The notes under the pieces are model-generated. The model was given only the letters and a program-made list of their open reading frames with translations, was not told the DNA's origin and ran no database searches. Shown here in pieces: positions 1-9,008 of a DNA stretch of 64,000 nucleotides. The translations under genes and the position numbers were made by a program. Source of the DNA: Halalkalibacterium ligniniphilum (GTDB lineage: Bacteria; Bacillota; Bacilli; Bacillales; Bacillaceae_D); the NCBI RefSeq assembly GCF_000334155.1, contig NZ_ANNK01000144.1, forward strand, positions 1 through 64,000, in the 5' to 3' direction. Every line of letters starts with the position of its first letter. The stretch's first letter is position 1.

Positions 1-66
1 GCCATGCATCAACGATCATGACGTTCGGATTTCTCATCAATAAAATCTCTTTTGTCCTAGACTCTA
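1..66 (+). repeat. R1 repeat copy a (cut by window start)
   Basis: The right-hand part of the R1 intergenic repeat: the CATCAACGATCATGACGTTCGG block followed by the CTCATCAATAAAA...CTCTTTTGTCC end. It matches the right halves of the copies at 22602, 36710 and 49100. The terminal TGTCCCAGCCTC is degraded here to TGTCCTAGACTC. It lies immediately downstream of the dctP stop, so any dctQ/dctM genes are not directly adjacent inside the window. Confidence 0.8.
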
Positions 67-77
67 ATTTAAAAAAT

Positions 78-1121
78 TTATTGGTTTTTTATTTGATTCA
101 CCGTTTCAATAAATTCTGCAATAAGGGGGTCTTTTTCTGCATACTGTTCATAAATAGGTGTTACCATTTCAATAAATGGCTCAACGTTTTCAAGCTCAGC
201 AATATTTTGTCCACTCTCTCTCAATGTCTCTAATGATCCATTATCCACTTCTACTAACTGCTCAACAATCCATAGCGATGTTTCCTTTCCAGCTTCCTGT
301 AGAGCCGTTTGCTGCTCTTCAGTAAGCGATTGGAATGTAGCTAAATTCATTACATTAATATTTGGAAAAGGAAAATGATTTGTTAATGTAATGTATTCCG
401 TCACTTCATAGAAATTTTCATCATTATAAGCTGGCAAATTCGCTTCGTGGGCATCAATGACCCCTGTTTGCAATGAACTATAAATTTCACCATATGGCAT
501 TGGTGTTGGGCTTGCTCCAAGTGAATTAAAGATGTCAAGCATTAACGGACTTTCCACTACTCGGATTTTTAATCCTTTAAAATCTTCTGGCGATTGAATC
601 TCTGAAACATTGCTTCCGAGTTGGCGCATTCCACTCTCATTAATACCAAGACCCTTTAAACCAAGACTTTCTAAACTGTCTAACATTTTTTGCGCCGTTT
701 CTGATTCCACAGCTTTCCCAAATGTTTCATAGCTATCAATTAAAAACGGTAACTGCAAACCATCCATAACTGGAGTAGAACCACTAAAGACACCAGACGT
801 AATCAATCCAGCATCAAGTGATCCGTTTTGAATCATTTCAAGCATATCCAAATCTCCACCTAGCTGACGGGCAGGATAAATCTCAAAATTAATCGTCCCT
901 CCCGTTTTCTCGTGAACAAGCTCAGCGAAATGCTCTGCAGCCATATGATATGGATGACTCGTTTGTGTAACGTGACCAAGCCGAAACGTTACTGCCTCTT
1001 CATTTTCTCCATCAGAAGCTGTCGCATCATTGGAACCGCTTTCATTTGTTAGCTCACTATTACATGCCATTAAAAAGATCAAGCCAAATAGTGCAATGAA
1101 ACCCCACAATTTTTTTCTCAT
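78..1121 (-). CDS. dctP: TRAP transporter solute-binding lipoprotein, DctP family
   Basis: Extracytoplasmic substrate-binding protein of a tripartite ATP-independent periplasmic transporter, which captures small organic acids and hands them to the DctQM membrane units. The 347-residue protein starts with a lipoprotein signal ending LIFLMAC, so Cys20 should be lipidated. An acidic Ser/Asn linker and the DctP fold follow, with GGDLDMLEMIQNGSLDAG and the conserved DAHEANLPAY-type segment. The start has a good RBS (GGGGAGAAGGGCAG). A transporter of this type normally needs DctQ and DctM; these are not downstream within the window, where an R1 repeat begins 12 bases after the stop. Its position beside a CoA-ligase/Mo-hydroxylase island suggests uptake of a carboxylate used by that island; this is inference. 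Confidence 0.85.
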   Translation of the reverse strand: MRKKLWGFIALFGLIFLMACNSELTNESGSNDATASDGENEEAVTFRLGHVTQTSHPYHMAAEHFAELVHEKTGGTINFEIYPARQLGGDLDMLEMIQNGSLDAGLITSGVFSGSTPVMDGLQLPFLIDSYETFGKAVESETAQKMLDSLESLGLKGLGINESGMRQLGSNVSEIQSPEDFKGLKIRVVESPLMLDIFNSLGASPTPMPYGEIYSSLQTGVIDAHEANLPAYNDENFYEVTEYITLTNHFPFPNINVMNLATFQSLTEEQQTALQEAGKETSLWIVEQLVEVDNGSLETLRESGQNIAELENVEPFIEMVTPIYEQYAEKDPLIAEFIETVNQIKNQ

Positions 1122-1362
1122 TTCTGCCCTTCTCCCCTTTATATTGTCTAAGTAGCTTTTTGAAAGACTTTTAAAAATTTTCTTACTTTTTAAATAATAA
1201 AATGAAATTATACACTTTGGTTTAAATTTTTTATTTTTGTATCTTTAAATTCATTCTTTATAAAAAAAATGAATCGCTATTTTTTTGTAAATCATCAACT
1301 AAAGAATCATTTTTCTAAGCCCTTCCTGTTCCTCCATGGAAGATCTGTCTCTTTTTCACCAC

Positions 1363-1394
1363 AAAAAGAACTGCTGATATCATCAACAGTTCCT
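1363..1394 (-). terminator. Rho-independent terminator after crotonase copy 1
   Basis: On the minus strand GGAACTGTTGATGATATCAGCAGTTC folds into a stem and is followed by CTTTTTGT. It lies about 12 bases after the stop of the 1406..2197 gene and closes the Mo-hydroxylase operon. Confidence 0.75.
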
Positions 1395-1405
1395 TTTTCA
1401 AATAA

Positions 1406-2197
1406 TTATTTCCCTTTAAAAACAGGCTTGCGCTTCTCAATGAATGCATTGACGCCTTCTTTAAAGTCTTCAGTTGTCCGTAACAAGCCATATGCTTTTC
1501 CTTCAAGCTTAAGTCCTGAGCTGAGCGGGCTTTCCTCTGACGCATTCAGCACTTCCTTCGCCACTCGCTGAGCAATTGGTGAAAAACCGACTAGCTCTGT
1601 CACTAGAGCGTCTACGGTTGCTTCGAGCTCTTCTTTTGCCACAACCTTCGTCAACAGGCCCCATTGATACGCCTCATCAGCTGGAATTCTTCTTGCACGC
1701 ATGATCATATCCTTCGCTCTTGTCAGACCGACGATTTTCGCAATCCGCTGCGTTCCACCGCTGCCCGGAATCATTCCAAGGTTCATTTCTGGTAGCGCCA
1801 TCAACGTATCTTCTGCCGCAATCCGGAAATCACACGCCATCGCTAGCTCTAGACCTACGCCAAAGGTGTACCCTTGAAGCTGGGCGATCACAGGCTTTGG
1901 CGAACGTTCTGGTGCCGCAACGTTTTCTGCCAAATGAGAAAGCTTCTCTTGATGCGTCGTCATGAACTCTGGAATGCTTCCTCCTGCTGTAAAGCACACA
2001 TCCCCTGCACCTTTAATGATGATCACTCGTACGTCGTCATCTTGGTTTAACTCATCGAAAATTTCAGCAAGCTGTTCCCGGCCAAGCATGCTGATGTAAT
2101 TCATCTTCTCCGGCCGATCGAGGATAATGGTTCCCGTCTTCTTTTCTACATCTTTCTCTACTCGTATATGATCGTATTGTTTTTCTGTCACTGACAT
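1406..2197 (-). CDS. Enoyl-CoA hydratase/isomerase (crotonase) family protein, copy 1
   Basis: 263-residue crotonase-fold protein acting on an acyl-CoA. The oxyanion-hole and active-site segments are clear: FGVGLELAMACDFRI with Glu117, and LPEMNLGMIPGSGGTQR with Glu137. Both glutamates used by hydratases are present, so hydration or thioester hydrolysis chemistry is possible. It is the last gene of the operon xdhC-mocA-coxL-coxM-coxS-crotonase, 20 bases after coxS, with RBS AAAGGGG. It is nearly identical at DNA level to the copy at 9390..10181; at protein level I see one difference (Asn versus Asp near the C-terminus). By gene context it may be the 2-oxoglutaroyl-CoA hydrolase (HmfE)-like step of a furoate route, or another CoA-thioester hydratase. 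The substrate is not provable from sequence. Confidence 0.85.
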   Translation of the reverse strand: MSVTEKQYDHIRVEKDVEKKTGTIILDRPEKMNYISMLGREQLAEIFDELNQDDDVRVIIIKGAGDVCFTAGGSIPEFMTTHQEKLSHLAENVAAPERSPKPVIAQLQGYTFGVGLELAMACDFRIAAEDTLMALPEMNLGMIPGSGGTQRIAKIVGLTRAKDMIMRARRIPADEAYQWGLLTKVVAKEELEATVDALVTELVGFSPIAQRVAKEVLNASEESPLSSGLKLEGKAYGLLRTTEDFKEGVNAFIEKRKPVFKGK

Positions 2198-2217
2198 GTA
2201 TTATACCCCTTTGCCTA

Positions 2218-2703
2218 TTAAGATGAAACGGTCGTTTTATTGTCTTCGATTGTTTTTTCGATCGCTTTCACAATACCATCATATCCTGTGCAACGGCACA
2301 AATGTCCTGACAGCATCTCTTTAATTTCCTGGGTCGACGGCTCTGGTTTTTTCTTAAGGTAATCTTCAGTTGAGACGATGATTCCAGCTGTACAAAAACC
2401 ACATTGCAGCCCGTGACATTCGATGAAATTCTTTTGTAATGTTGTCAACTCACCGTTCTCTGCAATACCTTCAATCGTCTTGATGTTCTGACCATCTGCT
2501 TGTACTGCAAACATAAGACAGCTTCTTACCGCTGCTCCCTCAACGTTCACTGTACAAGCTCCACAAACACCATGCTCACAACCTACATGAGTGCCTGTTA
2601 GTCCGCACACATCTCGAAGAAAGTCGCTTAGCAACATACGTGGTTCAACTTCTTCTTCATAAACCTTTCCGTTAATCGTTACTTTAATTGAATGGCGTGC
2701 CAT
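2218..2703 (-). CDS. Mo hydroxylase small subunit, [2Fe-2S] protein (CoxS/XdhC-type small subunit)
   Basis: 161-residue electron-transfer subunit of a xanthine dehydrogenase/CO dehydrogenase-family molybdenum hydroxylase. It has the plant-ferredoxin-type cluster ligands Cys42, Cys47, Cys50 and Cys62 (CEHGVCGAC) and the second helical-domain cluster ligands Cys101, Cys104, Cys136 and Cys138 (CGFC, CRCTGYD). It carries electrons from the Mo-cofactor in the large subunit to FAD in the medium subunit. Its start is 5 bases after the stop of the FAD-subunit gene, so the two are tightly coupled. Normal length for the family. Confidence 0.92.
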   Translation of the reverse strand: MARHSIKVTINGKVYEEEVEPRMLLSDFLRDVCGLTGTHVGCEHGVCGACTVNVEGAAVRSCLMFAVQADGQNIKTIEGIAENGELTTLQKNFIECHGLQCGFCTAGIIVSTEDYLKKKPEPSTQEIKEMLSGHLCRCTGYDGIVKAIEKTIEDNKTTVSS

Positions 2704-2708
2704 ATTCC

Positions 2709-3578
2709 TTACCCCCTTGCTCTTTCATACGCTTCTGTCAATGCACGTTTCGCTAAAACTTTCGCTAGATGAGTACGATATTCTGCTGATGCATGAAGGT
2801 CAGATTCTGGCTCTACTTCATTTTCAATCGCTTCTGCTACTTCCTCTAACAACTCATCAGATAATGTTTGACCAACTAAGACATCTTCGAAATCCGCGAT
2901 CAGTAGAGGAACCGCTTCAACCCCTCCAAGCACGAGTCTTACAGAGGAAATCTGGTCTTCATCATCCACCGTCAAATGACAAGATGCTGCGACTAATGCG
3001 AAATCACCATGACGTCTCGCAATCTCTTGGAACGAGTAACCATTCCTGCCTTCCGTAATCGGGAACGAAATTTCGGTTACGATTTCGGTTGGCATAATAT
3101 CCGTTGTCAAATAGGTGATAAAAAAGTCTTCCGCTTCAACCGTTCGATACTCATCCTTTGAGGCAATTTGAACCGTTCCATTTAGCGTGAGCAAAACAAG
3201 TGGTAATTCTGCGCTTGGGTCAGCATGAACAATGCTACCACCAAATGTTCCTCTGTTTCTTGTTTGTACGTGACCGATTTTAGGGATCGCTTCCGTAATC
3301 AAGCCACAATATTTTTTAACTTCCTCGGAAGTCTCTACAACACTTTGTCTTGTCAATGTACCAATTTTCAGGACATCGTCTTCTCTTTTAATATAGTCAA
3401 GCTCTTTGATTCCGTTAATATCAATCAAGCACTTAGGAGTGGCAAGGCGCATATTCATAATTGGAACAAGGCTTTGTCCACCAGCAATAATTTTACCATC
3501 ATCGCCAACTTCTTCTAAGAGATCTAACGCTTCTTCAAGTGTTGCCGGTTTATAATAATCAAATTTTGGTGGTTTCAT
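2709..3578 (-). CDS. Mo hydroxylase medium subunit, FAD-binding (CoxM-like)
   Basis: 289-residue FAD-binding subunit. It shows the two FAD-contact signatures of the family, AGGQSLVPIMNMRLA near residue 33 and TFGGSIVHADPSAELP near residue 110, and the CO_deh_flav C-terminal domain. It accepts electrons from the two [2Fe-2S] clusters of the small subunit and passes them to a carrier. It lies between coxL (52 bases upstream) and coxS (5 bases downstream) in the same operon. Length is standard for the family. Confidence 0.92.
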   Translation of the reverse strand: MKPPKFDYYKPATLEEALDLLEEVGDDGKIIAGGQSLVPIMNMRLATPKCLIDINGIKELDYIKREDDVLKIGTLTRQSVVETSEEVKKYCGLITEAIPKIGHVQTRNRGTFGGSIVHADPSAELPLVLLTLNGTVQIASKDEYRTVEAEDFFITYLTTDIMPTEIVTEISFPITEGRNGYSFQEIARRHGDFALVAASCHLTVDDEDQISSVRLVLGGVEAVPLLIADFEDVLVGQTLSDELLEEVAEAIENEVEPESDLHASAEYRTHLAKVLAKRALTEAYERARG

Positions 3579-3630
3579 GATTTATCCCTTCCCTCTTCAT
3601 GCTAGCAAACAAGCATGTTACATCTATCGT

Positions 3631-6054
3631 TTATAAAGTCGTCTCCACTTTCTCCTTTACCTCTTGAAGTCGTCCCCAAATGCGGTTAGGACTTAATGGT
3701 AATTCATCAATGACAATGTCAAATTGAGAGAGTGCATCATTCACAGCATTTGAGATTGCAACAGGCGCACTCATTGTATTTCCTTCTCCAAGTCCTTTCG
3801 CTCCTAATGGCGTGATAGGTGATGGGGATTCAGTGTGTTTGATCGTGACATTCGGAATTTCCGGAGCCGTTGGGCATAAGTAATCCATAAAGGACCCTGT
3901 TAAAAATTGACCTTTATTATCGTAAGCAAGCTCCTCATAAAGAGCTCCACCTAAACCGTGTGCTAATCCACCCATAATTTGTCCATCAACAATTAAAGGA
4001 TTTAATAGCTTACCAGCATCGTGAATCGTAACATAATCAATGATTTTTGCTTCAGCTGTGTCAGGATCGATTTCAACAGTGACCATATCAGCAACAAATC
4101 CATATGTCACAGAAGAGTTAACTAAATCATTATCATCTGGTGGCTCAGCAACCGTTGCTGTATAGTAGTAGGTTTCATAGATGCCTGGCTCCATTCCACT
4201 TGGTAATGAAAGCGGATGCCAGTGAGCAAGCCCTGCCGCACGTTTAACGGACATTTTTTTCGATGGATCATTTTTAACAAAAATGCTTCCCTTATCTTGA
4301 TCCAGTTCAGCTACGTCCACTCCGAATTCATGGGCCACAATGTTGAAAAGCTTTTGACGAACTTTGTGTGCTGCATAGTAAACTGCACTAGAACCTAATG
4401 AAGCAAAACGGCTAGAGTAGCTTCCTGATGCAATTGACCAAGCACTTGTTGATGTGTCAAGCTCAGCAACGACTTTAATTTGCTCTTGTGGAATTCCTAA
4501 TACTTCTGCAACAATTTGCGAAGCTACTGTTTCATGTCCTTGTCCCGACGGCGTTGTACTGATTCGCACATTCACACTACCTAATGGATCCATTGAAACG
4601 GTAGCGGCTTCTGCACATCCTGATTTCGGAAGGGATTTTGCACGTTCTTCCGGCGTTAATGCAACGGTAATATAGCCCATGTTCGAGCCAGATGGTTCAA
4701 CAATACAAGCAAGTCCTACCCCTAAAATCTTTCCATTTTTCCGGGCCTCTTCCTGTTTCTTTCTGAATTCTTCATATTTCCCTGTTATTAGAGCAAGCTC
4801 AAACGATTGTTCATAATCACCACTATCATAAATTCCTCCTGAAGCAGTTGTGAACGGGAACTGCTCTTTCTTAATTAAATTTTTACGAATAACGTCGGCG
4901 TGATCCAAATCAAGCTCTTTCGCAATCCGTTGCATCATCCGCTCTAGCGGGAAATAAAGCTCTTGTCCACCATAGCCACGGATAAGCCCCGTAGGAGATT
5001 TGTTCGTCATAATTGCGTAAGCATCAATATCTAAATTCGGAATGTCGTAAGCACCTGTTGTGTTAGCATGGGTACGATACAGACATGCTGGCTCTGGTGC
5101 GCGAATATATCCTCCGACATTGTCAATCATTTTCATTTTTAAGCCCGTAACCTTACCGTCGTTCTTTACCGCAGCCTCAATATACGTAACACGGTCTGTT
5201 CCACTTGCACTTGAAGATAAGTGCTCTTGTCTGTCCTCAATCCATTTGATCGGACAGCCGATAAGCTTACTTGCAATGGCGCATAGAACAATGTACGGAA
5301 AAATACCCGCTTTGATTCCATAGCTTCCACCAATGTCTTTTGGAACAATAATTCGCAATTTATTACTTGGAATTTGCAGTGCTTGTGCCATAATGGCGTG
5401 AATAACAAAAGGACCATGGAAGTTCGCATTGACCGTAAATTGGTCTTCTGCAGGATCATAATTAGCAATGACACCGTACGTTTCAACAGGTGTCGCCGTA
5501 TATTTCGGAAAATTAAACTTGTGTTTGATGATCCGATCAGCTTCCTTAAAAGCTTGTTCTGTATTTCCATAACGGAACTCTCTATGGTTTGCAATATTAG
5601 AACCGACATTTTCATGAAGAATTGGTGCATCATCCTCCATTGATTTCTCAATGTCTACGACTGGTTGCAAAGCTTCATATGAAACTTTAATTTTTTCAAG
5701 GGCATCTTCAGCAATATAGCGATCCTTGGCAACAACAATCGCGACAGGCTCTCCTACATATCTCACCTTATCAATGGCAAGGGGATAATATTTCACAGGT
5801 GCAGTCACACCAACACTAAATGGTTGAAGTAAATCCTTAATGTCTTGTCCAGTTACAATTCCTTTGACACCTGGTACTTTTTTGGCTTCCTCGATATCAA
5901 TGGATTTAATATATGCATGTGGGTACGTACTACGTAAAATCGCCGCGTGACCACAGTCTACAGTCGTACCTAAATCATCAATGTATTTACCTTGACCTGT
6001 AAGCAGTCTCTTGTCTTCTACCCTCGGTATCGCCTTTCCAATTACCTTACTCAT
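3631..6054 (-). CDS. Mo hydroxylase large subunit, molybdopterin-binding (CoxL-like, not a true CO dehydrogenase)
   Basis: Catalytic subunit of a xanthine-dehydrogenase-family molybdenum hydroxylase, about 807 residues. The start is set at the ATG preceded by AAAGGAGG, 1 base past the mocA stop, rather than an ATG 18 bases further upstream that lacks an RBS. Mo-cofactor motifs include DIGGSYGIK (about 241-249 in this numbering) and the catalytic-glutamate segment GAKGLGEG near residue 757. Where CO dehydrogenases of form I carry the AYxCSFR loop with its essential Cys, this protein reads LIRGYGGQE, so CO oxidation is unlikely. The neighbouring acyl-CoA ligase and crotonase suggest a CoA-thioester substrate, for example an aromatic or furoyl-CoA ring hydroxylation; that is inference. 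Confidence 0.9.
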   Translation of the reverse strand: MSKVIGKAIPRVEDKRLLTGQGKYIDDLGTTVDCGHAAILRSTYPHAYIKSIDIEEAKKVPGVKGIVTGQDIKDLLQPFSVGVTAPVKYYPLAIDKVRYVGEPVAIVVAKDRYIAEDALEKIKVSYEALQPVVDIEKSMEDDAPILHENVGSNIANHREFRYGNTEQAFKEADRIIKHKFNFPKYTATPVETYGVIANYDPAEDQFTVNANFHGPFVIHAIMAQALQIPSNKLRIIVPKDIGGSYGIKAGIFPYIVLCAIASKLIGCPIKWIEDRQEHLSSSASGTDRVTYIEAAVKNDGKVTGLKMKMIDNVGGYIRAPEPACLYRTHANTTGAYDIPNLDIDAYAIMTNKSPTGLIRGYGGQELYFPLERMMQRIAKELDLDHADVIRKNLIKKEQFPFTTASGGIYDSGDYEQSFELALITGKYEEFRKKQEEARKNGKILGVGLACIVEPSGSNMGYITVALTPEERAKSLPKSGCAEAATVSMDPLGSVNVRISTTPSGQGHETVASQIVAEVLGIPQEQIKVVAELDTSTSAWSIASGSYSSRFASLGSSAVYYAAHKVRQKLFNIVAHEFGVDVAELDQDKGSIFVKNDPSKKMSVKRAAGLAHWHPLSLPSGMEPGIYETYYYTATVAEPPDDNDLVNSSVTYGFVADMVTVEIDPDTAEAKIIDYVTIHDAGKLLNPLIVDGQIMGGLAHGLGGALYEELAYDNKGQFLTGSFMDYLCPTAPEIPNVTIKHTESPSPITPLGAKGLGEGNTMSAPVAISNAVNDALSQFDIVIDELPLSPNRIWGRLQEVKEKVETTL

Positions 6055-6055
6055 G

Positions 6056-6661
6056 TCAAACCTCCTTTTCATTCATCAAACGCTCATAATCCTCAACTGT
6101 ATCAATATCTTTACTATTGCTTTCTTTTATCTCCGCATAAACAATCTCGTCACGAAACTGTTGAATCACTGATTTTCCACCTGTATCCCCATTCATTTCA
6201 AATAGAGAGGGGAACACGTCTCGTTTAAATAAAACGGGATGTCCTTTTTCATGATTCAAATAAAGAGATTGGACAATCAGTGGCTGATTGGCTTGAAGGT
6301 AGGTCTCCAACACCTGATTGATTGAGGTTTCAGTCACTTTTGGTTGGTCGCCTAAGAGAATGACCACTGCCTCTACGTCTTGAGGGAGTGCCCTCAACCC
6401 TTTTTTAATTGACGTTGCCATTCCTAAGTGTGTTTCCTCATTTACGATAAAGGATTTAACACCCGTCACTTGAATCGTCTTAAAAAATTCAACCTCAAGG
6501 GGATTGATTACAACAAGAACTCCATCAAGGTTTGATCGAAGCGCCTTATCAATCACATGGCGGACGATCGGCTTTTCTTGGTAGGGCAAAGCTAATTTTG
6601 ACCTGCCCATTCTCCTTGAAAATCCTGCGGCTAAAATGATTCCCCAAATTTCCTTTTTCAC
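6056..6661 (-). CDS. mocA: Molybdenum cofactor nucleotidyltransferase (MocA/MobA-like)
   Basis: NTP-transferase of the MobA-like type, about 201 residues, expected to attach a nucleotide to molybdopterin for insertion into the neighbouring hydroxylase. The N-terminus carries the nucleotide-binding signature IILAAGFSRRMGRSK. LLGDQP, the family's Mg-binding motif, lies at mid-protein. I chose the GTG start that overlaps the xdhC stop as GTGA: it gives the family-typical beginning MKKEIWGIILAAG. A TTG 27 bases upstream is the alternative. Translationally coupled to xdhC upstream and to coxL downstream. Confidence 0.85.
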   Translation of the reverse strand: MKKEIWGIILAAGFSRRMGRSKLALPYQEKPIVRHVIDKALRSNLDGVLVVINPLEVEFFKTIQVTGVKSFIVNEETHLGMATSIKKGLRALPQDVEAVVILLGDQPKVTETSINQVLETYLQANQPLIVQSLYLNHEKGHPVLFKRDVFPSLFEMNGDTGGKSVIQQFRDEIVYAEIKESNSKDIDTVEDYERLMNEKEV

Positions 6662-7770
6662 AGTGATAATGAACAACCTCGCTCCCAAGTCTGCTCTTGA
6701 TTTGTTTGCGTATGTCCCTTTGTCTGCTTTAAGTGCAAGGAACGTCCCCCTCGATAAACATTAATTAACTCTGACGTTATACTTAATGCAATTTCTTCAG
6801 GTGTCTTTGCATGAATATCAATTCCGACAGGACTATAGATGCGCTCAAGATTCAATGTCTCACTCTTATAATTGCTTAGGAGTGGTTCTAATAATTGATT
6901 TGTTCTTCTAGAAGGTCCTAACACACCAATGTATGGAACCGTTGACTGAACAAGTGTTTCAAGTACGATTTGGTCTTGATTAAAGTTATGACTCATGACA
7001 ACGGTATACGTGTTGTCATGCAAAGTAAGCTCTGGGACTTGATCTCTTGGGTAACAAATTAATTCATCGGCTAACGGGAAAATGCTTGGATTGACAAAGC
7101 CAGGTCGGTGATCGACCACCTTCACTCTCCAGCCCATTTCTTTTGTTAATTTTACAAGTGGCACTGCATCAGGACCTGCTCCGAAAATAATTAGCGTCGG
7201 AATGGGTTCAATAAAATCGATGAACAGCTCGGTATCATCGGCCAATGTTACCAATCTAGATTTTGTTTTTCTATGGTGTACGTTTTTATCTTTATCAGAT
7301 AAAACGAATGATAGGAATTCATCATCAGAAGCTACAATCCATTTTTTACCTAATCTGGATTCTTCCTCAGCTTTTACAACTGTTGCTATGATTTGTGGAA
7401 TTTCAGCTACCAAGGTCTTTTCCATCAGCATGCTTTTCTCTGGATATTGCTGTGGATCATACAACTCAAGGAAAATTTCAATCGCCCCATTACAACCGAC
7501 ACCTAGTCCCCATACCTGATCGTCTTCGTCTCTAAAATCGTAATAGATTGTTTTTGGTTTTCCCTCTTCCAGTACTTCTTTTCCATGTTCAATGACATCG
7601 CTTTCAACACAGCCTCCACTTAACAAACCAATTAAAGCACCATCTTCAGCAAAAAAGCATTTGGTCCCTTCCTTTTGATACGAAGACCCTTCGACACGAA
7701 TAATCGTAGCAAGTACCCCTCTTTTTTTCTCCCTCCTGCAACGCGCCATCTCACTTACAATTTTTAGCAC
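6658..7770 (-). CDS. xdhC: XdhC/CoxF-family Mo-hydroxylase maturation factor
   Basis: About 370 residues; first gene of the Mo-hydroxylase operon. Members bind and sulfurate the molybdenum cofactor and help insert it into the large subunit. The N-terminal XdhC domain has RVEGSSYQKEGTKC and GLLSGGCVE (the conserved Cys region). The C-terminal Rossmann domain begins IFGAGPDAVPLVKL. The start is the GTG with AGGAG eight bases upstream; a GTG three codons earlier overlaps that RBS and is less likely. Its presence argues that the hydroxylase carries a sulfurated cofactor as in xanthine dehydrogenase. Confidence 0.9.
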   Translation of the reverse strand: MLKIVSEMARCRREKKRGVLATIIRVEGSSYQKEGTKCFFAEDGALIGLLSGGCVESDVIEHGKEVLEEGKPKTIYYDFRDEDDQVWGLGVGCNGAIEIFLELYDPQQYPEKSMLMEKTLVAEIPQIIATVVKAEEESRLGKKWIVASDDEFLSFVLSDKDKNVHHRKTKSRLVTLADDTELFIDFIEPIPTLIIFGAGPDAVPLVKLTKEMGWRVKVVDHRPGFVNPSIFPLADELICYPRDQVPELTLHDNTYTVVMSHNFNQDQIVLETLVQSTVPYIGVLGPSRRTNQLLEPLLSNYKSETLNLERIYSPVGIDIHAKTPEEIALSITSELINVYRGGRSLHLKQTKGHTQTNQEQTWERGCSLSL

Positions 7771-7807
7771 AAAGACCACTCCTAAAAGTTATAAAATCTT
7801 ACTCATC

Positions 7808-8587
7808 TCATAATAACTTTTTATTTTTCTTCGTCTGCTCCCAGAAAAAAAGCTCTCTATATTGGGTTGGGGTCTTCCCTTCTACCTTTTTAAAGGTTGT
7901 TGCGAAATAACTAGAGTTTGCAAATCCAGTATTATTCGCAATCACATCAATGGGTAATGACGACATTCTTAGCATGCTTTTTGATTTTTGCACACGAATC
8001 CAAGACAAATACTCGACAAAGGTCATTCCCATTTCTTCCTTAAACAATTTGCTAAAGTAAGAAGGGCTCAAATACACCTTATCTGCAAGTCCTTTTAACG
8101 TAATTGATTCATTGTAATATAGCTGAATATACTGCACGGCACTTTGGATCGGCTTGCGTAGGTCAGAATCAAAGTTCGTCCCTTGATGAGTGATCGCCTG
8201 ATTTACCTCTTTTTTGAGCCCTGGTTTTAAGACTCTTTCAAACGTACTTAATAATTCGAATTTAGAAAGCGGTTTCAATAAATACGCCGAAAACCCTTCA
8301 TTAATCGCCGCTTGAGCAATTTCAAACATCTTCAATTGAGTAATCACAATAACAGGCATATCCGGGTAAAGCTGTAGCGCCGTTTTCCCAAAAGCAATGC
8401 CATCCATGTCTGGCAGTGAAGCATCAATAATTAAGGCGTTCGGGGGATTTTGCCTAAGCAGCATCATCGCTCTCTCAACAGTACTTGACTCATATATTTT
8501 AAGGTAGTTGTAGTCACTGTTTTCTACAATATCACGTACATCTTTCCTGCTTCTTTTGTCCGTATCGACAATCAAAAGTTCCGCCAT
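7808..8587 (-). CDS. Response regulator with AraC-type DNA-binding domain
   Basis: About 259 residues: a receiver domain (residues 1-120) with phospho-acceptor Asp55 in ALIIDASLPDMDG and conserved Lys105 in LLKPLS, followed by a C-terminal AraC/XylS double helix-turn-helix (about 150-250; LADKVYLSPSYFSKLFKEE and IANNTGFANSSYFATTFKK). The start is the ATG with AGGAGG eight bases upstream; 11 codons of upstream open frame have no RBS. No histidine kinase gene is adjacent, so it is an orphan. It lies between the two catabolic operons, all on the same strand, and is the obvious candidate regulator of both. A short palindrome, TTCAAT-act-ATTGAA, lies 120 bases upstream of its start. Confidence 0.85.
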   Translation of the reverse strand: MAELLIVDTDKRSRKDVRDIVENSDYNYLKIYESSTVERAMMLLRQNPPNALIIDASLPDMDGIAFGKTALQLYPDMPVIVITQLKMFEIAQAAINEGFSAYLLKPLSKFELLSTFERVLKPGLKKEVNQAITHQGTNFDSDLRKPIQSAVQYIQLYYNESITLKGLADKVYLSPSYFSKLFKEEMGMTFVEYLSWIRVQKSKSMLRMSSLPIDVIANNTGFANSSYFATTFKKVEGKTPTQYRELFFWEQTKKNKKLL

Positions 8588-8706
8588 AGGACCCCCTCCT
8601 AATGTAATATTGCTAGACATTCATGACTCCAGTAACAAGTTTAGTTATTATAATAAGTGAAAGAGCTAATAACGAGTTATAAATTTTTAAGATAAATTTT
8701 TTAAAA

Positions 8707-8721
8707 TTCAATACTATTGAA
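8707..8721. promoter_or_regulatory. Palindrome TTCAATACTATTGAA upstream of the response regulator
   Basis: Perfect 6-bp arms with a 3-bp spacer in an otherwise AT-rich 300-base gap. It could be an operator for autoregulation. No function is shown by the sequence alone. Confidence 0.25.
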
Positions 8722-8894
8722 AGAATATGAGTGAAAAATAAAAGACAATCCTTTTATCATTCGTTCAAGTAGAAAACCAACATCGGTATAAACAGGAAGT
8801 TACCAACGTTCATTTTCTATGTCAATTATAAGCTCTTGCTGTCGTAAAAGATAGATTGTCTTCATTGTGAATATTCATTCATTTGTAAATCAAA

Positions 8895-9008
8895 GAGGCC
8901 GGGACAAAAGAGTTTTATTGATGAGAAATCCGAACGCAATGATCGTTGATTTATAGCATTCGCTTCGGAAATAGACTTCGCTAAGGTTGTGGATTGTTCG
9001 CATTTTCG
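8895..9008 (-). repeat. R1 repeat copy b, truncated
   Basis: Minus-strand copy of R1. Its right end (GAGGCCGGGACAAAAGAG on the plus strand) and core (GATCGTTGAT, CGCTTCGGAAAT, CTAAGGTTGTG, TTCGCATTTTCG) are present. The outer 25-30 bases of the other end are missing: the repeat runs directly into IS200 transposase sequence at 9009. Confidence 0.8.

Noticed and set aside
3631-6054. Calling the Mo hydroxylase a carbon monoxide dehydrogenase
   Set aside because: The form I Cys loop (AYxCSFR) is absent and the neighbours are CoA-thioester enzymes.
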